A stretch of DNA of 64,000 nucleotides from an uncultured Ruminococcus sp. (GCA_902780505.1 CACZFN010000002.1:1-64000), one strand, 5' to 3'; shown: positions 17,201 through 25,703, counted from the first letter of the stretch. Translations and numbers: made by a program. The notes: generated by a model from the sequence alone, not told the origin.

Positions 17201-19108
17201 GGTATTGTTATAATTTGTTATCTCATCAGTAAGTGTATTTTCGTTTTCATCAAGAAGGTAGCCCAAAAGTATGAACTTGCCTGCTGCACGGGCAGATACT
17301 GCCTTGAGGTCTTCAAAGAATTCCTTTTCGCCCTCTGCAAACTTCGCATTTTTAGCGACTCTTTTATCATAATCACGAATGAATTCATTGGCATTCAGGT
17401 AAATATTCTTGTAGCTCTCATAAAGTGCCTTGAGCTGCTCCGGCTTTACAGGGTTTACCGTATCCTCTCCGAGATCTGCCGAATGTTTGAATACATCTGG
17501 GATTATCTCCTCGGTCAGCTTTCTGACAGACTCTTTCACCTCACGGTAAGCGTTTGATGCATTTGTATATGCCTTGCCGCCCTTATTCATAGCCTTGCTT
17601 TCGATCTCGGCGCCGCGGCGCTTGAGGGAATCAACATATCTTAAAAAGCCCGCATGGGCATCGGGGTTCATCCTGCCCTGTAATTCATAGAGCGAGAATA
17701 CCTTTGTATCCTTGTCTATGTTTTCTCCGCCGTAGTTTTCAACATATTTGCGCGTCTGATTGAGTGCCGATGAGGTATAGCTCACCGCTTTACGTGCTTC
17801 CTCGACCGTATCCGACACAAGCTCGGCAGTCTTATTTGCCTTCAGAGGACGAACGAAACGTGAAGCCTGAGATTCAAAATCAATAAGCTGATTGAACATA
17901 GACTCCATCTCGGCATCGCTCATCATGTGGGCGTCCTTATTATTAGGATCAAAGCGTTCTGCTGTGATTGTTGCTATATTTACGGCAAGCCTTTTAAGTT
18001 CACGCAGCTCATTATGCATATTCCTGGTGATCGTCTTGCCGGTGCTCAGGGTATATGACATATTCTCGGGTATATCATTCTCGTTTATACCGAGAACGGC
18101 GATAATATTATTAAGGAACGGCACTTCCTTATAGCCCGGATCGTTATCTATCACCTTTTGGAACATGAGCTGATCCTGATTTTTGTATCCCTGATCCTGC
18201 ATATCCTGCTCGATCTTCTGTTCTTCCTCCTTGCGGTACACCTGTGTACGGTATTCCCACTCAGCCCACTTATTTGCGGTTGCCAAGGTAGTAATAGCGT
18301 TGAGGTCTGTCTGAAGGTCTTCGCTTGTCTTGTTAACTATTGCTTCAAGCTTTTCAGCCGCATCAGCATTTACCTTGCGGAGATTTTCAACAGCGATCTT
18401 ATTCTCTGCTATAAGCATACCCACATTCTGTGCAAGCGGGGCGATAGGATCGGCGCTGTTTATCTTGCTTCTTGAATCGGCATCAAAAAGGTTATCGTTA
18501 TAGAACACAACGATATGGCTGATAGACCTTGCAGCAGCGTGCTGATCCTCAAGGCTCATCGCGCCGTTGTTAGTAACAGCTATAAGGTTTGCATTGAGGT
18601 GATTCATAAGCTCTGCGGTCTTTGCATCGAGCTTTTTCTCATTTACAAGCTGATTGGCGCGCTGCAATGCATAATATGAATTATTCGTATATCTGTCTAT
18701 ATCAGACCTCAGCACGCCTTCATGCATAGCCTTGCTGTTGTTTGCTATATTTGTAACAAAATCATCGGCAGTTATCCTGAAAACACCGTTTCCGGGTTTT
18801 GTGCCAATTGTGTTAAGCTTTGCGGAAAGGCGCTCACCTATAGCGTTTATATTGGCAAGGCTTTCATTTTCCTGCGCGTTTTTAGGATCCCCCCCGAATG
18901 CCTTATCATATGCATCAAGGTATTCCTTTATATCGCCATAGATATCCTGACGTTCGTCCTGAGTGGTGAGCTTATGGTTATCGTGAAGCAGGCCCCCGAA
19001 AGCTTCCGCCTGCTGTATGAGAAGTTTGAATATCGCATTCTCTGATTTATTGTTCTTTTTCAGGTCCTTAATATAGCTGCTAAGCTGTCTGAAAGAAATA
19101 TTCGGCAT
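14261..19108 (-). CDS. Giant cytosolic protein of unknown function (family member C)
   Basis: 1,615 residues, start behind AATAAGGAGAGG. No signal peptide and no membrane segment; Lys/Asp/Asn-rich and largely helical. The N-terminus (SSYIKDLKKNNKSENAIFKL) matches the pattern of the neighbouring 484-residue protein (QRYITLANEGKTSELAVLLI), and both carry a later D-PG(Y/F) motif (VIDNDPGYKEV near residue 322). Residues about 870-1070 have a faint kinase-like layout: GHAREFAYELSLGMG, LQVMDYLMGIKKRKPDD where kinase-like folds keep a DRHxxN-type loop, and VQGIGGAFTDDVPFA where they keep a metal-binding Asp. If real, it is probably a pseudokinase. The C-terminus has a repeated NNQPKI. I do not recognise the family. 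It has its own shared-type promoter and forms an apparent three-gene regulon with the two genes upstream. Confidence 0.8.
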   Translation of the reverse strand: MPNISFRQLSSYIKDLKKNNKSENAIFKLLIQQAEAFGGLLHDNHKLTTQDERQDIYGDIKEYLDAYDKAFGGDPKNAQENESLANINAIGERLSAKLNTIGTKPGNGVFRITADDFVTNIANNSKAMHEGVLRSDIDRYTNNSYYALQRANQLVNEKKLDAKTAELMNHLNANLIAVTNNGAMSLEDQHAAARSISHIVVFYNDNLFDADSRSKINSADPIAPLAQNVGMLIAENKIAVENLRKVNADAAEKLEAIVNKTSEDLQTDLNAITTLATANKWAEWEYRTQVYRKEEEQKIEQDMQDQGYKNQDQLMFQKVIDNDPGYKEVPFLNNIIAVLGINENDIPENMSYTLSTGKTITRNMHNELRELKRLAVNIATITAERFDPNNKDAHMMSDAEMESMFNQLIDFESQASRFVRPLKANKTAELVSDTVEEARKAVSYTSSALNQTRKYVENYGGENIDKDTKVFSLYELQGRMNPDAHAGFLRYVDSLKRRGAEIESKAMNKGGKAYTNASNAYREVKESVRKLTEEIIPDVFKHSADLGEDTVNPVKPEQLKALYESYKNIYLNANEFIRDYDKRVAKNAKFAEGEKEFFEDLKAVSARAAGKFILLGYLLDENENTLTDEITNYNNTPAQQRQGAENAAFYEYAMSCKEHIKNGTLLPQYLFEDHKSPRVTHILSMMNAKKDIDAAYEFEKNAAKIKWEGGKRKLDSLKEYDLLKKQTGVNDNIYQFATHMDHENFMKIFNKSILNLPQNIKEVKLTDPLTGEKVTVNVEEYMRKAIDEHILYSDDGKGGRKPVSPSGNLDFYNTQDGKGGFFTQFERDFEDMDPDLAKFIEQLNRNLYNAGFCEDARMKNVPAGYNEGHAREFAYELSLGMGSEGLLPAAKMKGESKIPLAGGKAKFDQVSVIQIGEMQPNYDVTSKQSKNDQIFRPSFYTTTKNFRSSDFVGELGGRLRNDVVNNEYLKGKTEKEMSDFLKQRKEELKRRIQNGTYSAFTSAASRDYNSFNKPQVLKNAADLQVMDYLMGIKKRKPDDIRIRFQIDTQKTDSKGRYLPEVQGIGGAFTDDVPFARGLDISEEERALLTNPEDMLIISEKMESELRRWKKGQFMPKEKELLEKLPEKSREAFMHRVNGILLQVDLSKDHKFEDIRDEEGNIVPGGFKVEKGYIRVVSDEEFKNIHMDDLAIARNKASFRDRDKVEPVNIFDTIAAMPKACHEALKDKTNAQFLGVKDEKRGAGLDKAFLIDNSRSDAVFQNMELERMLRHSKTLLTDANAMDKDRSQEYGWHKNISGDSIEYMKVMETAADISDWADKLPLLMNEEKKYLANRQAYAENNKEAAEFIRKERRERLEFAQNLAREKGLPVPDKLPPASEDPNFYFSLMKRNEKLRHRIENYLTKKNKPGTDFGKMRQRCMVDMYNKVNRQMEELAYYTGITTYPPRKCTINPDFSVKFENVYKDRYTFETEGVKPVYAKKFISEFKAANKANRNIAERFNTSKQYEMHNKPRYIELSAKVNKKTATAEEKEELKTLRFNEQRDGKTGYREEEIGKSLTKYPDPNKKSGRAANPKFDTIFSNLRAIKDDIPVVELNNQPKIEVYGHQNNQPKIKINH

Positions 19109-19167
19109 AATAACCTCTCCTTATTCATTAATTTAGGCAGTCCGGCAAAGCAGACCGTCCTGAGCGT

Positions 19168-19204
19168 TCTATAATTAATACCCCCCCAAAAAGCGATCGG
19201 GTGC
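19168..19204 (-). promoter_or_regulatory. Shared promoter-like motif before the 1,615-residue gene
   Basis: On the minus strand, GCACCC (19199-19204), exactly 15 nt, then GGGTATTA (19176-19183) followed by ATTATAGAA. The same motif at the same spacing precedes the two sister genes. GGGTAT resembles the -10 of the sigma-B/sigma-F class, not sigma-A. Confidence 0.65.
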
Positions 19205-19253
19205 ATTTTTATGAATATTTTTTTACTGCATCATTCCACACTTGAAAAAGAAA

Positions 19254-19285
19254 AGGCAACACCGCATGATTATGCGGTATTGCCT
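19254..19285 (-). terminator. Terminator of the 484-residue gene
   Basis: Minus-strand stem AGGCAATACCGCAT / ATGCGGTGTTGCCT (14 bp with one G-U) and a 4-nt loop, then TTTTCTTTTTC. Its GGCAAYACCGCA sequence recurs in several palindromes of the window. Confidence 0.85.
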
Positions 19286-19309
19286 ATACGGTCTGTGATA
19301 CAGTGCAGC

Positions 19310-20764
19310 TTATTTCAATGCGGGACCGTTATTGACGATGACTTTTTCGTTTGCGTTATCATTTACATTATTCTGAGCTTTATCCTTCAGACCTGCAAGC
19401 TCTTTTGATGCTTTTGAAAGCTCACTTATAACAGCCTTTGCAGTCGGTGAGAGCGCCTTCTTTGCAAGCTTGACAGCATCTATCCTTGCAAGCTGCTTCT
19501 GCTCGTTTGCTATCGTCTTGGATATGGCGCAGGAGGGCAGCTTTTTGGCAAGCGTTTCTAACTTAGGAAGGTGTTCATCTCTGAGGTCTTTTATTGTTTC
19601 GTCAACAAATTCGTCATGCTCGGTGAACGGAAAAGAATCAGGATCATAGATCTTATCTACCCTTTTTGAATGGGCATCTGCTTTATCTAAGGTATCCTTG
19701 ACAGCCTTAACTACTTTGTCAGGAAATATCTCATTTGTCTTTACTACCCTGACCTTGTCTTCTTCAAGTTGTAAGTGTACCTTGAATCCATCTGTTCCAA
19801 GCCTTGTCAGATTCCTGAGCGAGCCACTGAAGGCTTTATATATCTGATTACCCTTGATCTCATCTATATTGCCGGATCCTTTTATATCATCAAGGTGACC
19901 ATTTGCCTGGGTAACAAGTTCTCCTGTAAGGCGCTGGAATTCCTCTGCGTTTTTAAGCGTTTCGAGATGCTTCTGTCTTATTTCGTCAAGCTGCTCGGCT
20001 GTCTTTGCTTTCATGATCTCGTCAAGATAGTTTGGCAATTTATAGAATATCGGCTTATCGGGGGAATACTCGTAATCCTCCTCAACTTTAAAGCTATACG
20101 AGGCAGTCGCCGGCTGAGGGTTATCACCGAACATTTTATGAAACTGACGTATTTCATCAGCCGTCACTTCTGTGTGCTGCTTGTATATATCGCCTACAAA
20201 CGGCACATCCAGAATATCCCTGTTAATGAGGATGATTTTATCTGAAAATTTCTGGTATTCAGGTGTTTTTACTTCATCATTCCATTTCTGGCCGGAGTTT
20301 TCAAGAATTGATTTAAGGCCTCCATTGAGCTGGTTTGCCCATGTCAGTTTTTTACCCTCTACTGTCTTGCAAAGCGCCATATCATGTGCGAGAGCATCGG
20401 AAAAGCCGGGATCATCAATGATATTTGCTTCCTGTATCTCGCCGTCAGCCACACGCTGTTTCCATTCTTTGTACTTCTTGCCTGTTTCTATTACCGCGTT
20501 TGAGCGTATTCTGGCAAACTCCTCCGAGAGCTTATAAACGATCTCCTTCTTTGCAGGATCTATCTCACCCTCCGGTGTAAGCTCGGCAAGATGATTGTAA
20601 AATGCCGAAACAGTATCTCCTATACTATCGGCCTCCTCATTGTTGCGGCCTTCCAGAACAGGCAGCTTTGAGTGATTATTGATAAGCAGCACTGCAAGCT
20701 CGGAGGTTTTGCCCTCGTTTGCAAGCGTTATATATCTTTGCAGCATTTCCTGATTAACAGCCAT
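19310..20764 (-). CDS. Cytosolic helical protein of unknown function (family member B)
   Basis: 484 residues, start behind TAGGAA. No signal peptide or membrane helix; highly charged, consistent with helical bundles. The N-terminal segment (LQRYITLANEGKTSELAVLL) parallels the start of the 1,615-residue neighbour, and a D-D-PGF motif (NIIDDPGFSDALAHD, about residue 119) matches the D-PGY motifs of both neighbours. The middle part contains TPEYQKFSDKIILINRDI; the C-terminus is a long helix ending in an Asn-rich tail (NNVNDNANEK). No catalytic motif is visible. It is flanked by its own GCAC(C/A)C-N15-GGGTATTA motif and its own terminator, so it is a separate transcript of the same regulon. Confidence 0.75.
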   Translation of the reverse strand: MAVNQEMLQRYITLANEGKTSELAVLLINNHSKLPVLEGRNNEEADSIGDTVSAFYNHLAELTPEGEIDPAKKEIVYKLSEEFARIRSNAVIETGKKYKEWKQRVADGEIQEANIIDDPGFSDALAHDMALCKTVEGKKLTWANQLNGGLKSILENSGQKWNDEVKTPEYQKFSDKIILINRDILDVPFVGDIYKQHTEVTADEIRQFHKMFGDNPQPATASYSFKVEEDYEYSPDKPIFYKLPNYLDEIMKAKTAEQLDEIRQKHLETLKNAEEFQRLTGELVTQANGHLDDIKGSGNIDEIKGNQIYKAFSGSLRNLTRLGTDGFKVHLQLEEDKVRVVKTNEIFPDKVVKAVKDTLDKADAHSKRVDKIYDPDSFPFTEHDEFVDETIKDLRDEHLPKLETLAKKLPSCAISKTIANEQKQLARIDAVKLAKKALSPTAKAVISELSKASKELAGLKDKAQNNVNDNANEKVIVNNGPALK

Positions 20765-20804
20765 GATAAATTCCTACGTCATTTATGTTTTTTGCATTCA
20801 TACA

Positions 20805-20833
20805 TAATACCCCCGTGCCGCCCGAATGTGTGC
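20805..20833 (-). promoter_or_regulatory. Shared promoter-like motif before the 484-residue gene
   Basis: On the minus strand, GCACAC (20828-20833), 15 nt, GGGTATTA (20805-20812), then TGTATGAA. Same spacing and core as before the two sister genes. Confidence 0.65.
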
Positions 20834-20846
20834 ATATGAAAAAAGC

Positions 20847-20883
20847 AAGGCAATACAGCACGCATATCGCACTGTATTGCCTT
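20847..20883 (-). terminator. Terminator of the 787-residue gene
   Basis: 12-bp stem AAGGCAATACAG / CTGTATTGCCTT; on the minus strand it is followed by GCTTTTTTC. It belongs to the same hairpin family as 19254-19285. Confidence 0.85.
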
Positions 20884-20904
20884 AAAATAATTATCTTCCG
20901 ATCA

Positions 20905-23268
20905 TCACATACCAAACTTTACAGGCGGCTTTTTCATTTCAAGTTCAGGTGCTTTCTTCTCCCTGATCTTCTCGATCGCCTTTTCCTTGCCGACCTTGAT
21001 ATGTGCCTCGCCGAGCTTAGCCATAAGCCCCTTGCCGTTCTTGACTGTTGCGGCGTTTATCAGGTCATCAACAGAGTTATCCTGCATCATGCGCTGGAAA
21101 TCGTCACGCTCTATGATAGCTTTCATATGTGTCTGTACATCCATACTAAACAAGCTGGAGTTGTCGATCTCCTTGATCTGACCGCTTTTTATAGCCGATT
21201 CGTATTTGTTATTGACTGTCTTTATAGCAATTATCTTTGCAAGATTCTGAGCGACCTGCTGCTTTGCTACAAATTCCTCCATCGGCGACGGATTTTTGTT
21301 GGCTTGGCGCATCTGTTTGTGCTCATTAAGTTCTGCCACGGTCTCCTTGTACTTGTTATCAAAGTCATTTTTATTATTTATGTTTTCTATCTGCGTGCGC
21401 TGTTCTTCAAGTGTCAGCTCCTCAGTAATAAGCTCAGGGGCAATGCTCATAGCGAGCTTTTCTATAGCAAGAGCGCCCTTGTAGCGATCCTTGCCCATAT
21501 CCGAGGAAGGCTCCCACCCCTGCTTGCCGAAGTTGCTCTTTGCGACCTTTTTCTGGTAAGCGATACTTGCCTTGTAGGCTTCAACTGCTGCCTGCTGATA
21601 TTCGGGGCTGTCCTTTATATCGCCGCTTAAATGGTCAAAACTACAGTATATTTCCTTCAGGTCAAGCATCTTTTCCCTGAGCGTCCTTATCTCAGCCGAA
21701 TCCTGGTGGCCTGACTGGAAAATGCTCTTGGGCGTTGAACTTAGAAGCTCGATATTCTCGTTGAAGGAGTTGACCGCTTTCAGGTTTGCATCATACGTTG
21801 CACTGATATTATTGGCAATATCGATCTTTTCCCTGTAGCCGGGGCTGTCAATGATAGGTCCCTTTGTGTAGTCATACTCTTCATTGAGCTGTTTAAGATC
21901 GGCATATACCGCCTTCAGCATAGCCTTTGTTTTATCAAACTCAGGGGCGGTATCAGCATCAAGTTCCTTGATCTTTTCACCGAAATACTTTGCGTTTTCA
22001 AAGCAGACAGCATGGCTCATGTCGCGCTCGACCTTTTCCATCTGCTTTTTGTAGGAATCTCCTGACTTTGTAAGCTTATCTGAAAGCGTTGTATCAAGCG
22101 GCATTGTATCCTTAAATATTTCAAATGATATATTATTTGCATTATCAATGGCTTTGGATAATTCTTTATTGTCCTTAGCCTCTACTATCTGCTTATACTC
22201 GGGCAGTTCCCTTAAAAGCGGCAGGTATTTTTCTTTCAGCTTCTCGGTAGTTCCATTGATATAGTATGTGTCGAGAGGGGAAACATAGTTATTCTCGAGC
22301 GCATTGATAGAATCCATATAGGAGCCGGCTGATGCTTTTTTACACAGTTCTCTCTCCACAGGATCCTTGGATCTACTGGAAAAGCCGTTGAATGTATCAA
22401 TAAGGTTGCCGCCTTTTTTCAAGCCGGGCGCATAGCTGTCGGCATATTTTTTGCCGATTTCATGTGTATCATTATATACCATGTCGGTACTGTTAAAGTC
22501 ATAATACTCGGTATTTGAGAGCATTCTGCCAAACAGGTAATCCTCAGCTGCCTTTTTACGCTCCTCGCTGTTTGCCGGCGGGGGGTTATTTGAAAGCAGC
22601 TTATCTTCAACGGGTGCAAATTCATCATATGCCTTGATCTGCTCACCGGCACTTTTTAGCTTTGCTTTTTCCGTATCAGTGAAATTGCTTGCAAAATCAA
22701 CATTAGGGTTATCGAGCAATTCACCGAGAATGACCGACATTTCGTAGGAGCACCTGCCCTGTGAGTGATGAGAATCCTTAAGGGAAACATGGTCAAGGTG
22801 GTGGTTCTTTGCGTGGTCGGCAAGTGTTTTCAGGTGCTTGTTGACAAGCGACTTGTCGCCGTTCTGGTAAGCGATAAGTGCCTTCTGAGCTTCCTTTCTT
22901 GAATCCACAAGAATATCGGAAAAGCCCCTTGATCTTGCATCACTGACGGTGATGTTCGTATAGTGGAACGCCTGATTGAACAGAGTCATATCACCGCCCG
23001 AACTTGAATCTGTCATATTCTTGCTGTAGTCATACTTTTCCAGATCCATAGCAGCACCCATAGCTACCATGGCAACTATCTCGGGTGTCAAGCCCTCGGG
23101 CACGGGAAGCTCGATGCTGTTATATTCTTTGGCGGCATTAGGTTCAACGTGTACGTCATTTCCGAATTCATCTACATACCCCTTAACGACCTGTCCTTTG
23201 GGGCCGTATACATTTAAAATCTTATTTTTTCTTTCCTGTGATACAGCGCTTATCTGTGGGTTTGGCAT
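20905..23268 (-). CDS. Cytosolic helical protein of unknown function (family member A)
   Basis: 787 residues starting MPNPQISAVSQERKNKI, set by AAGGAGGAAAAAAAT; the frame is open upstream to 23346, but that part overlaps the promoter motif. There is no signal peptide or membrane helix. An N-terminal domain (about 10-190) has mixed character, with VYGPKGQVVKGYVDEFGNDV and a His-rich stretch KNHHLDHVSLKDSHHSQGRC that could bind metal. The rest is helical, with two related motifs, IIDSPGYREKI (about 476) and IKDSPEYQQA (about 556), echoing the D-PG(Y/F) motif of both downstream genes. The C-terminus is Lys/Pro-rich. First gene of the three-gene set. Family not recognised. Confidence 0.75.
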   Translation of the reverse strand: MPNPQISAVSQERKNKILNVYGPKGQVVKGYVDEFGNDVHVEPNAAKEYNSIELPVPEGLTPEIVAMVAMGAAMDLEKYDYSKNMTDSSSGGDMTLFNQAFHYTNITVSDARSRGFSDILVDSRKEAQKALIAYQNGDKSLVNKHLKTLADHAKNHHLDHVSLKDSHHSQGRCSYEMSVILGELLDNPNVDFASNFTDTEKAKLKSAGEQIKAYDEFAPVEDKLLSNNPPPANSEERKKAAEDYLFGRMLSNTEYYDFNSTDMVYNDTHEIGKKYADSYAPGLKKGGNLIDTFNGFSSRSKDPVERELCKKASAGSYMDSINALENNYVSPLDTYYINGTTEKLKEKYLPLLRELPEYKQIVEAKDNKELSKAIDNANNISFEIFKDTMPLDTTLSDKLTKSGDSYKKQMEKVERDMSHAVCFENAKYFGEKIKELDADTAPEFDKTKAMLKAVYADLKQLNEEYDYTKGPIIDSPGYREKIDIANNISATYDANLKAVNSFNENIELLSSTPKSIFQSGHQDSAEIRTLREKMLDLKEIYCSFDHLSGDIKDSPEYQQAAVEAYKASIAYQKKVAKSNFGKQGWEPSSDMGKDRYKGALAIEKLAMSIAPELITEELTLEEQRTQIENINNKNDFDNKYKETVAELNEHKQMRQANKNPSPMEEFVAKQQVAQNLAKIIAIKTVNNKYESAIKSGQIKEIDNSSLFSMDVQTHMKAIIERDDFQRMMQDNSVDDLINAATVKNGKGLMAKLGEAHIKVGKEKAIEKIREKKAPELEMKKPPVKFGM

Positions 23269-23303
23269 ATTTTTTTCCTCCTTAAATTTATCGCTTTCAT
23301 AAG

Positions 23304-23332
23304 TAATACCCTCTCCCCTGCCCTTTGGGTGC
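23304..23332 (-). promoter_or_regulatory. Shared promoter-like motif before the 787-residue gene
   Basis: On the minus strand, GCACCC (23327-23332), 15 nt, GGGTATTA (23304-23311), then CTTATGAA. The third occurrence of the motif. Confidence 0.65.
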
Positions 23333-23518
23333 AATAATATAAACATTTTCTCTTTGCCGTATAATTATCTGTTTTTACGCCTTTTATAAAGGTATATACA
23401 TTATTATAATATTTCTTAACCCCGCAGCCTGACCGGAGCAAGCCGCGTGATGTTGATTTCCATATTCTTTTATTCTCCCTGCACCCGATAATATGACGGA
23501 TACCCATATAGAAATTTT

Positions 23519-23546
23519 GCCCCCAAACGTTTATGCGCTTAGGGGC
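23519..23546. terminator. Hairpin downstream of the GNAT gene
   Basis: 11-bp stem with two wobble pairs, GCCCCCAAACG / CGCTTAGGGGC, and a 6-nt loop. Only weak T-runs follow on either strand, so it is a possible terminator for the minus-strand acetyltransferase. I see no gene in the rest of 23340-23587. Confidence 0.4.
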
Positions 23547-23587
23547 ATTATATTTTATTTTATACGGTTGCTAAGATAAATCAGAAT

Positions 23588-24022
23588 TTACAACCATTGT
23601 ATAAAAGCAGTTTTATCATTCTGGTTATATCCTGCTTGTTTATAAAAATCGAGAGTGGATTTTTCTTTTGAACCGGTCAATAGCATCATTTTATAGCAAT
23701 TCTCTCGCAGGGCTATTTCTCTTGCATAATTCAGGCAAGCTGTTGCATACCCCCTTTTTCTGTAATTCTTATCAGTAATCACATTTTCAATAAAAGCATA
23801 TGGACGCTGTCCTCGTGTTAGATTAGGAATTATAACGCAGACACATGATGATACTATGATGTCGTTTTCTTCAGCTACAATAATATGATGATTTTCATCA
23901 TTCAGTATGCTATTCCAGACACTAATCACCATATCATTCTTTTCAGGGAATGGATTATCATGAAGTTGCATATATAATTTTAAAAGATTATCAAAATCAT
24001 TTTCTGTTATTTCTCGTATCAT
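23588..24022 (-). CDS. GNAT-family N-acetyltransferase
   Basis: 144 residues, start behind GGAGGTAACCTT. Single GNAT domain: N-terminal IREITENDFDNLLKLYMQLH, central strands HHIIVAEENDIIVSSCVCVI, motif A with IENVITDKNYRKRGYATACL, where R-K-R-G-Y-A is the acetyl-CoA pyrophosphate loop, and a C-terminal STLDFYKQAGY typical of motif B. Transfers acetyl from acetyl-CoA to an amine; the substrate cannot be read from sequence. Monocistronic. Confidence 0.9.
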   Translation of the reverse strand: MIREITENDFDNLLKLYMQLHDNPFPEKNDMVISVWNSILNDENHHIIVAEENDIIVSSCVCVIIPNLTRGQRPYAFIENVITDKNYRKRGYATACLNYAREIALRENCYKMMLLTGSKEKSTLDFYKQAGYNQNDKTAFIQWL

Positions 24023-24060
24023 AAGGTTACCTCCGTAAATTCCGATTTATGTTCGTAACA

Positions 24061-24089
24061 ATTATAGCATAACATTGCTTCATAGTCAA
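24061..24089 (-). promoter_or_regulatory. Promoter of the GNAT gene
   Basis: On the minus strand, TTGACT (24084-24089) and TATAAT (24061-24066), 17-nt spacer. Confidence 0.75.
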
Positions 24090-24227
24090 TATAAACGCCA
24101 TCGTACTTCTGACTGTAAATCAGAAATACTATGGCATAAAACTTCTATATTAGCATAGCACGTAAGGGGATCGTCTTTTTTGTTTAAAGGAAATTATGTA
24201 AATTCTTTAAATATTAATATATTACTA

Positions 24228-24256
24228 TTGCAAAATATACAGAAAAATGTTATAAT
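24228..24256 (+). promoter_or_regulatory. Promoter of murT-gatD
   Basis: TTGCAA (24228-24233) and TATAAT (24251-24256), 17-nt spacer, about 55 nt before the murT start. Between the two divergent promoters is a small hairpin, TTCTGA/TCAGAA, near 24106-24124 and nothing else. Confidence 0.75.
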
Positions 24257-24314
24257 ATATTCTGTATGTGGAACATTATCCCCGCACTATATATGGAGCT
24301 GAATGTAAAATAAT

Positions 24315-25703
24315 ATGAAACCGATTAGATTTTATTTCGCACTTGTATGCGGAAAGTTGACTATAGCGGTATTAAAGCTGTTCCGTAAGCGTGCCACGAA
24401 CTTTCCGGGTTCGGTCGTTCTGACACTGTGCCCGAAGTTTTTAAAGTATATCGAAAAGCCCGGGAAAATCATCGCTGTAACAGGCACAAACGGCAAAACG
24501 ACTGTCAGCAATATGCTGCTTGATATACTTGAAGACAACGGCTATGACTGCACCAACAACAACTTCGGCGGGAATGTCGATACGGGCATTTGTGCAGCGC
24601 TTCTTAAAGACAGTACAGTTACGGGCAAGGCAAAAAAGAAATACTGTGTTCTTGAAATAGATGAACGCAGTGCAGCAAAGATATACCCGTATCTTGAACC
24701 TGATATCCTTATAGTCACGAACCTGACACGCGATTCTTATAAAAGAAACGCCCATGTTGAGTACATATTCAGCATTTTGGACAATAACATACCCGATAAG
24801 ACACATCTTATACTCAACGCTGATGACCTTATAAGTTCATCACTTAAAAAGAATAATAAAAGGACTACCTTCGGTATGCAGCCGTTTGAAGGGGAAGAAC
24901 TCGTTGATAACATTGTGCGCGATATCAACGCCTGCCCTGTGTGCAGTGCACCGCTTGAATACAGCTTTCTGCGCTACAACCATATAGGGCGTGCCAAATG
25001 CTCGGTGTGCGATTTCTGCTCGCCTGTGCCCGATTTTGATGTGACATCCAGAACGCTTACAGGTGACGGCCACGCGGATATGACGATAGCACACGGCAAA
25101 ACTATCGAAAAATACAACGTCCCCTGTGAAAACACTATAAACCTTTACAACGCTGTAGCTGTTATAACGGCGCTCAGAGTATTCGGGCTTGAACAGCAGC
25201 AGCTTGAAAAGTCCTTCAAAAGGATACAGGTAGTAAGGTCAAGATATGATATAACAGAGGAAAACGGCCGTGTTCTGAGGTGCATTATGGCAAAGGGACA
25301 GAACCCTGTTGCCTGCTCACATTCTTTGAAGATCGCAAAGGACACGCCTGACTGCGCTATAATTCTTTTGTGGGATGATTTCTATGACAGGAAGGAAACA
25401 TCTGAAAATACAGCATGGTACTATGATGTCGATTTTGAATTTCTTGTAAACGACAATATCAGGCAGATAATCGTTGCAGGAAAGCGTTCCCCCGATCTGC
25501 TTCTCAGGCTGCTGATCGCAGGGATACCCGAAGAAAAGATAAAGACCACCGAACAGGAGGCTGATGCGGCGGCACTGCTAAGCCTTGAAAGCATAAAGAA
25601 TATCTATATATTCTTTGATATGTACGAAGACCAGTACAAGGAAATGCTCAAAGTGAAAATAAAGGAAATGATGAAAAATGCAGATCGAAGTGCTATACCC
25701 TGA
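24315..25703 (+). CDS. murT: MurT-like Mur ligase (lipid II isoglutaminyl synthase subunit)
   Basis: 462 residues. MurT with GatD amidates the alpha-carboxyl of D-Glu in lipid II at the inner membrane face. Seen here: the Mur ATP-binding loop GTNGKTT (57-63), central domain motifs LNADDLISSSL and ENTINLYNAVAVI, and a MurT-specific Cys4 zinc ribbon CPVC...CSVC (about 207-233). The C-terminal DUF1727-type region includes NTAWYYDVDFEFLV, where MurT usually supplies an Asp to the amidotransferase triad. The ribosome-binding site is weak. The last 26 nt overlap gatD, indicating translational coupling. The ligase half looks intact, unlike its partner. Confidence 0.88.
   Translation: MKPIRFYFALVCGKLTIAVLKLFRKRATNFPGSVVLTLCPKFLKYIEKPGKIIAVTGTNGKTTVSNMLLDILEDNGYDCTNNNFGGNVDTGICAALLKDSTVTGKAKKKYCVLEIDERSAAKIYPYLEPDILIVTNLTRDSYKRNAHVEYIFSILDNNIPDKTHLILNADDLISSSLKKNNKRTTFGMQPFEGEELVDNIVRDINACPVCSAPLEYSFLRYNHIGRAKCSVCDFCSPVPDFDVTSRTLTGDGHADMTIAHGKTIEKYNVPCENTINLYNAVAVITALRVFGLEQQQLEKSFKRIQVVRSRYDITEENGRVLRCIMAKGQNPVACSHSLKIAKDTPDCAIILLWDDFYDRKETSENTAWYYDVDFEFLVNDNIRQIIVAGKRSPDLLLRLLIAGIPEEKIKTTEQEADAAALLSLESIKNIYIFFDMYEDQYKEMLKVKIKEMMKNADRSAIP

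Noticed and set aside
19168-23332. Assigning the triple motif to a specific sigma factor
   Set aside because: GGGTAT fits sigma-B and partly sigma-F, but the -35 box GCACCC matches neither consensus; no sigma gene is in the window to support a choice.
12000-23600. An integrative island bounded by tRNA-Pro
   Set aside because: No integrase, no second copy of the tRNA 3' end and no transfer genes are seen; the tRNA has its own terminator and the downstream genes are unrelated to mobility.
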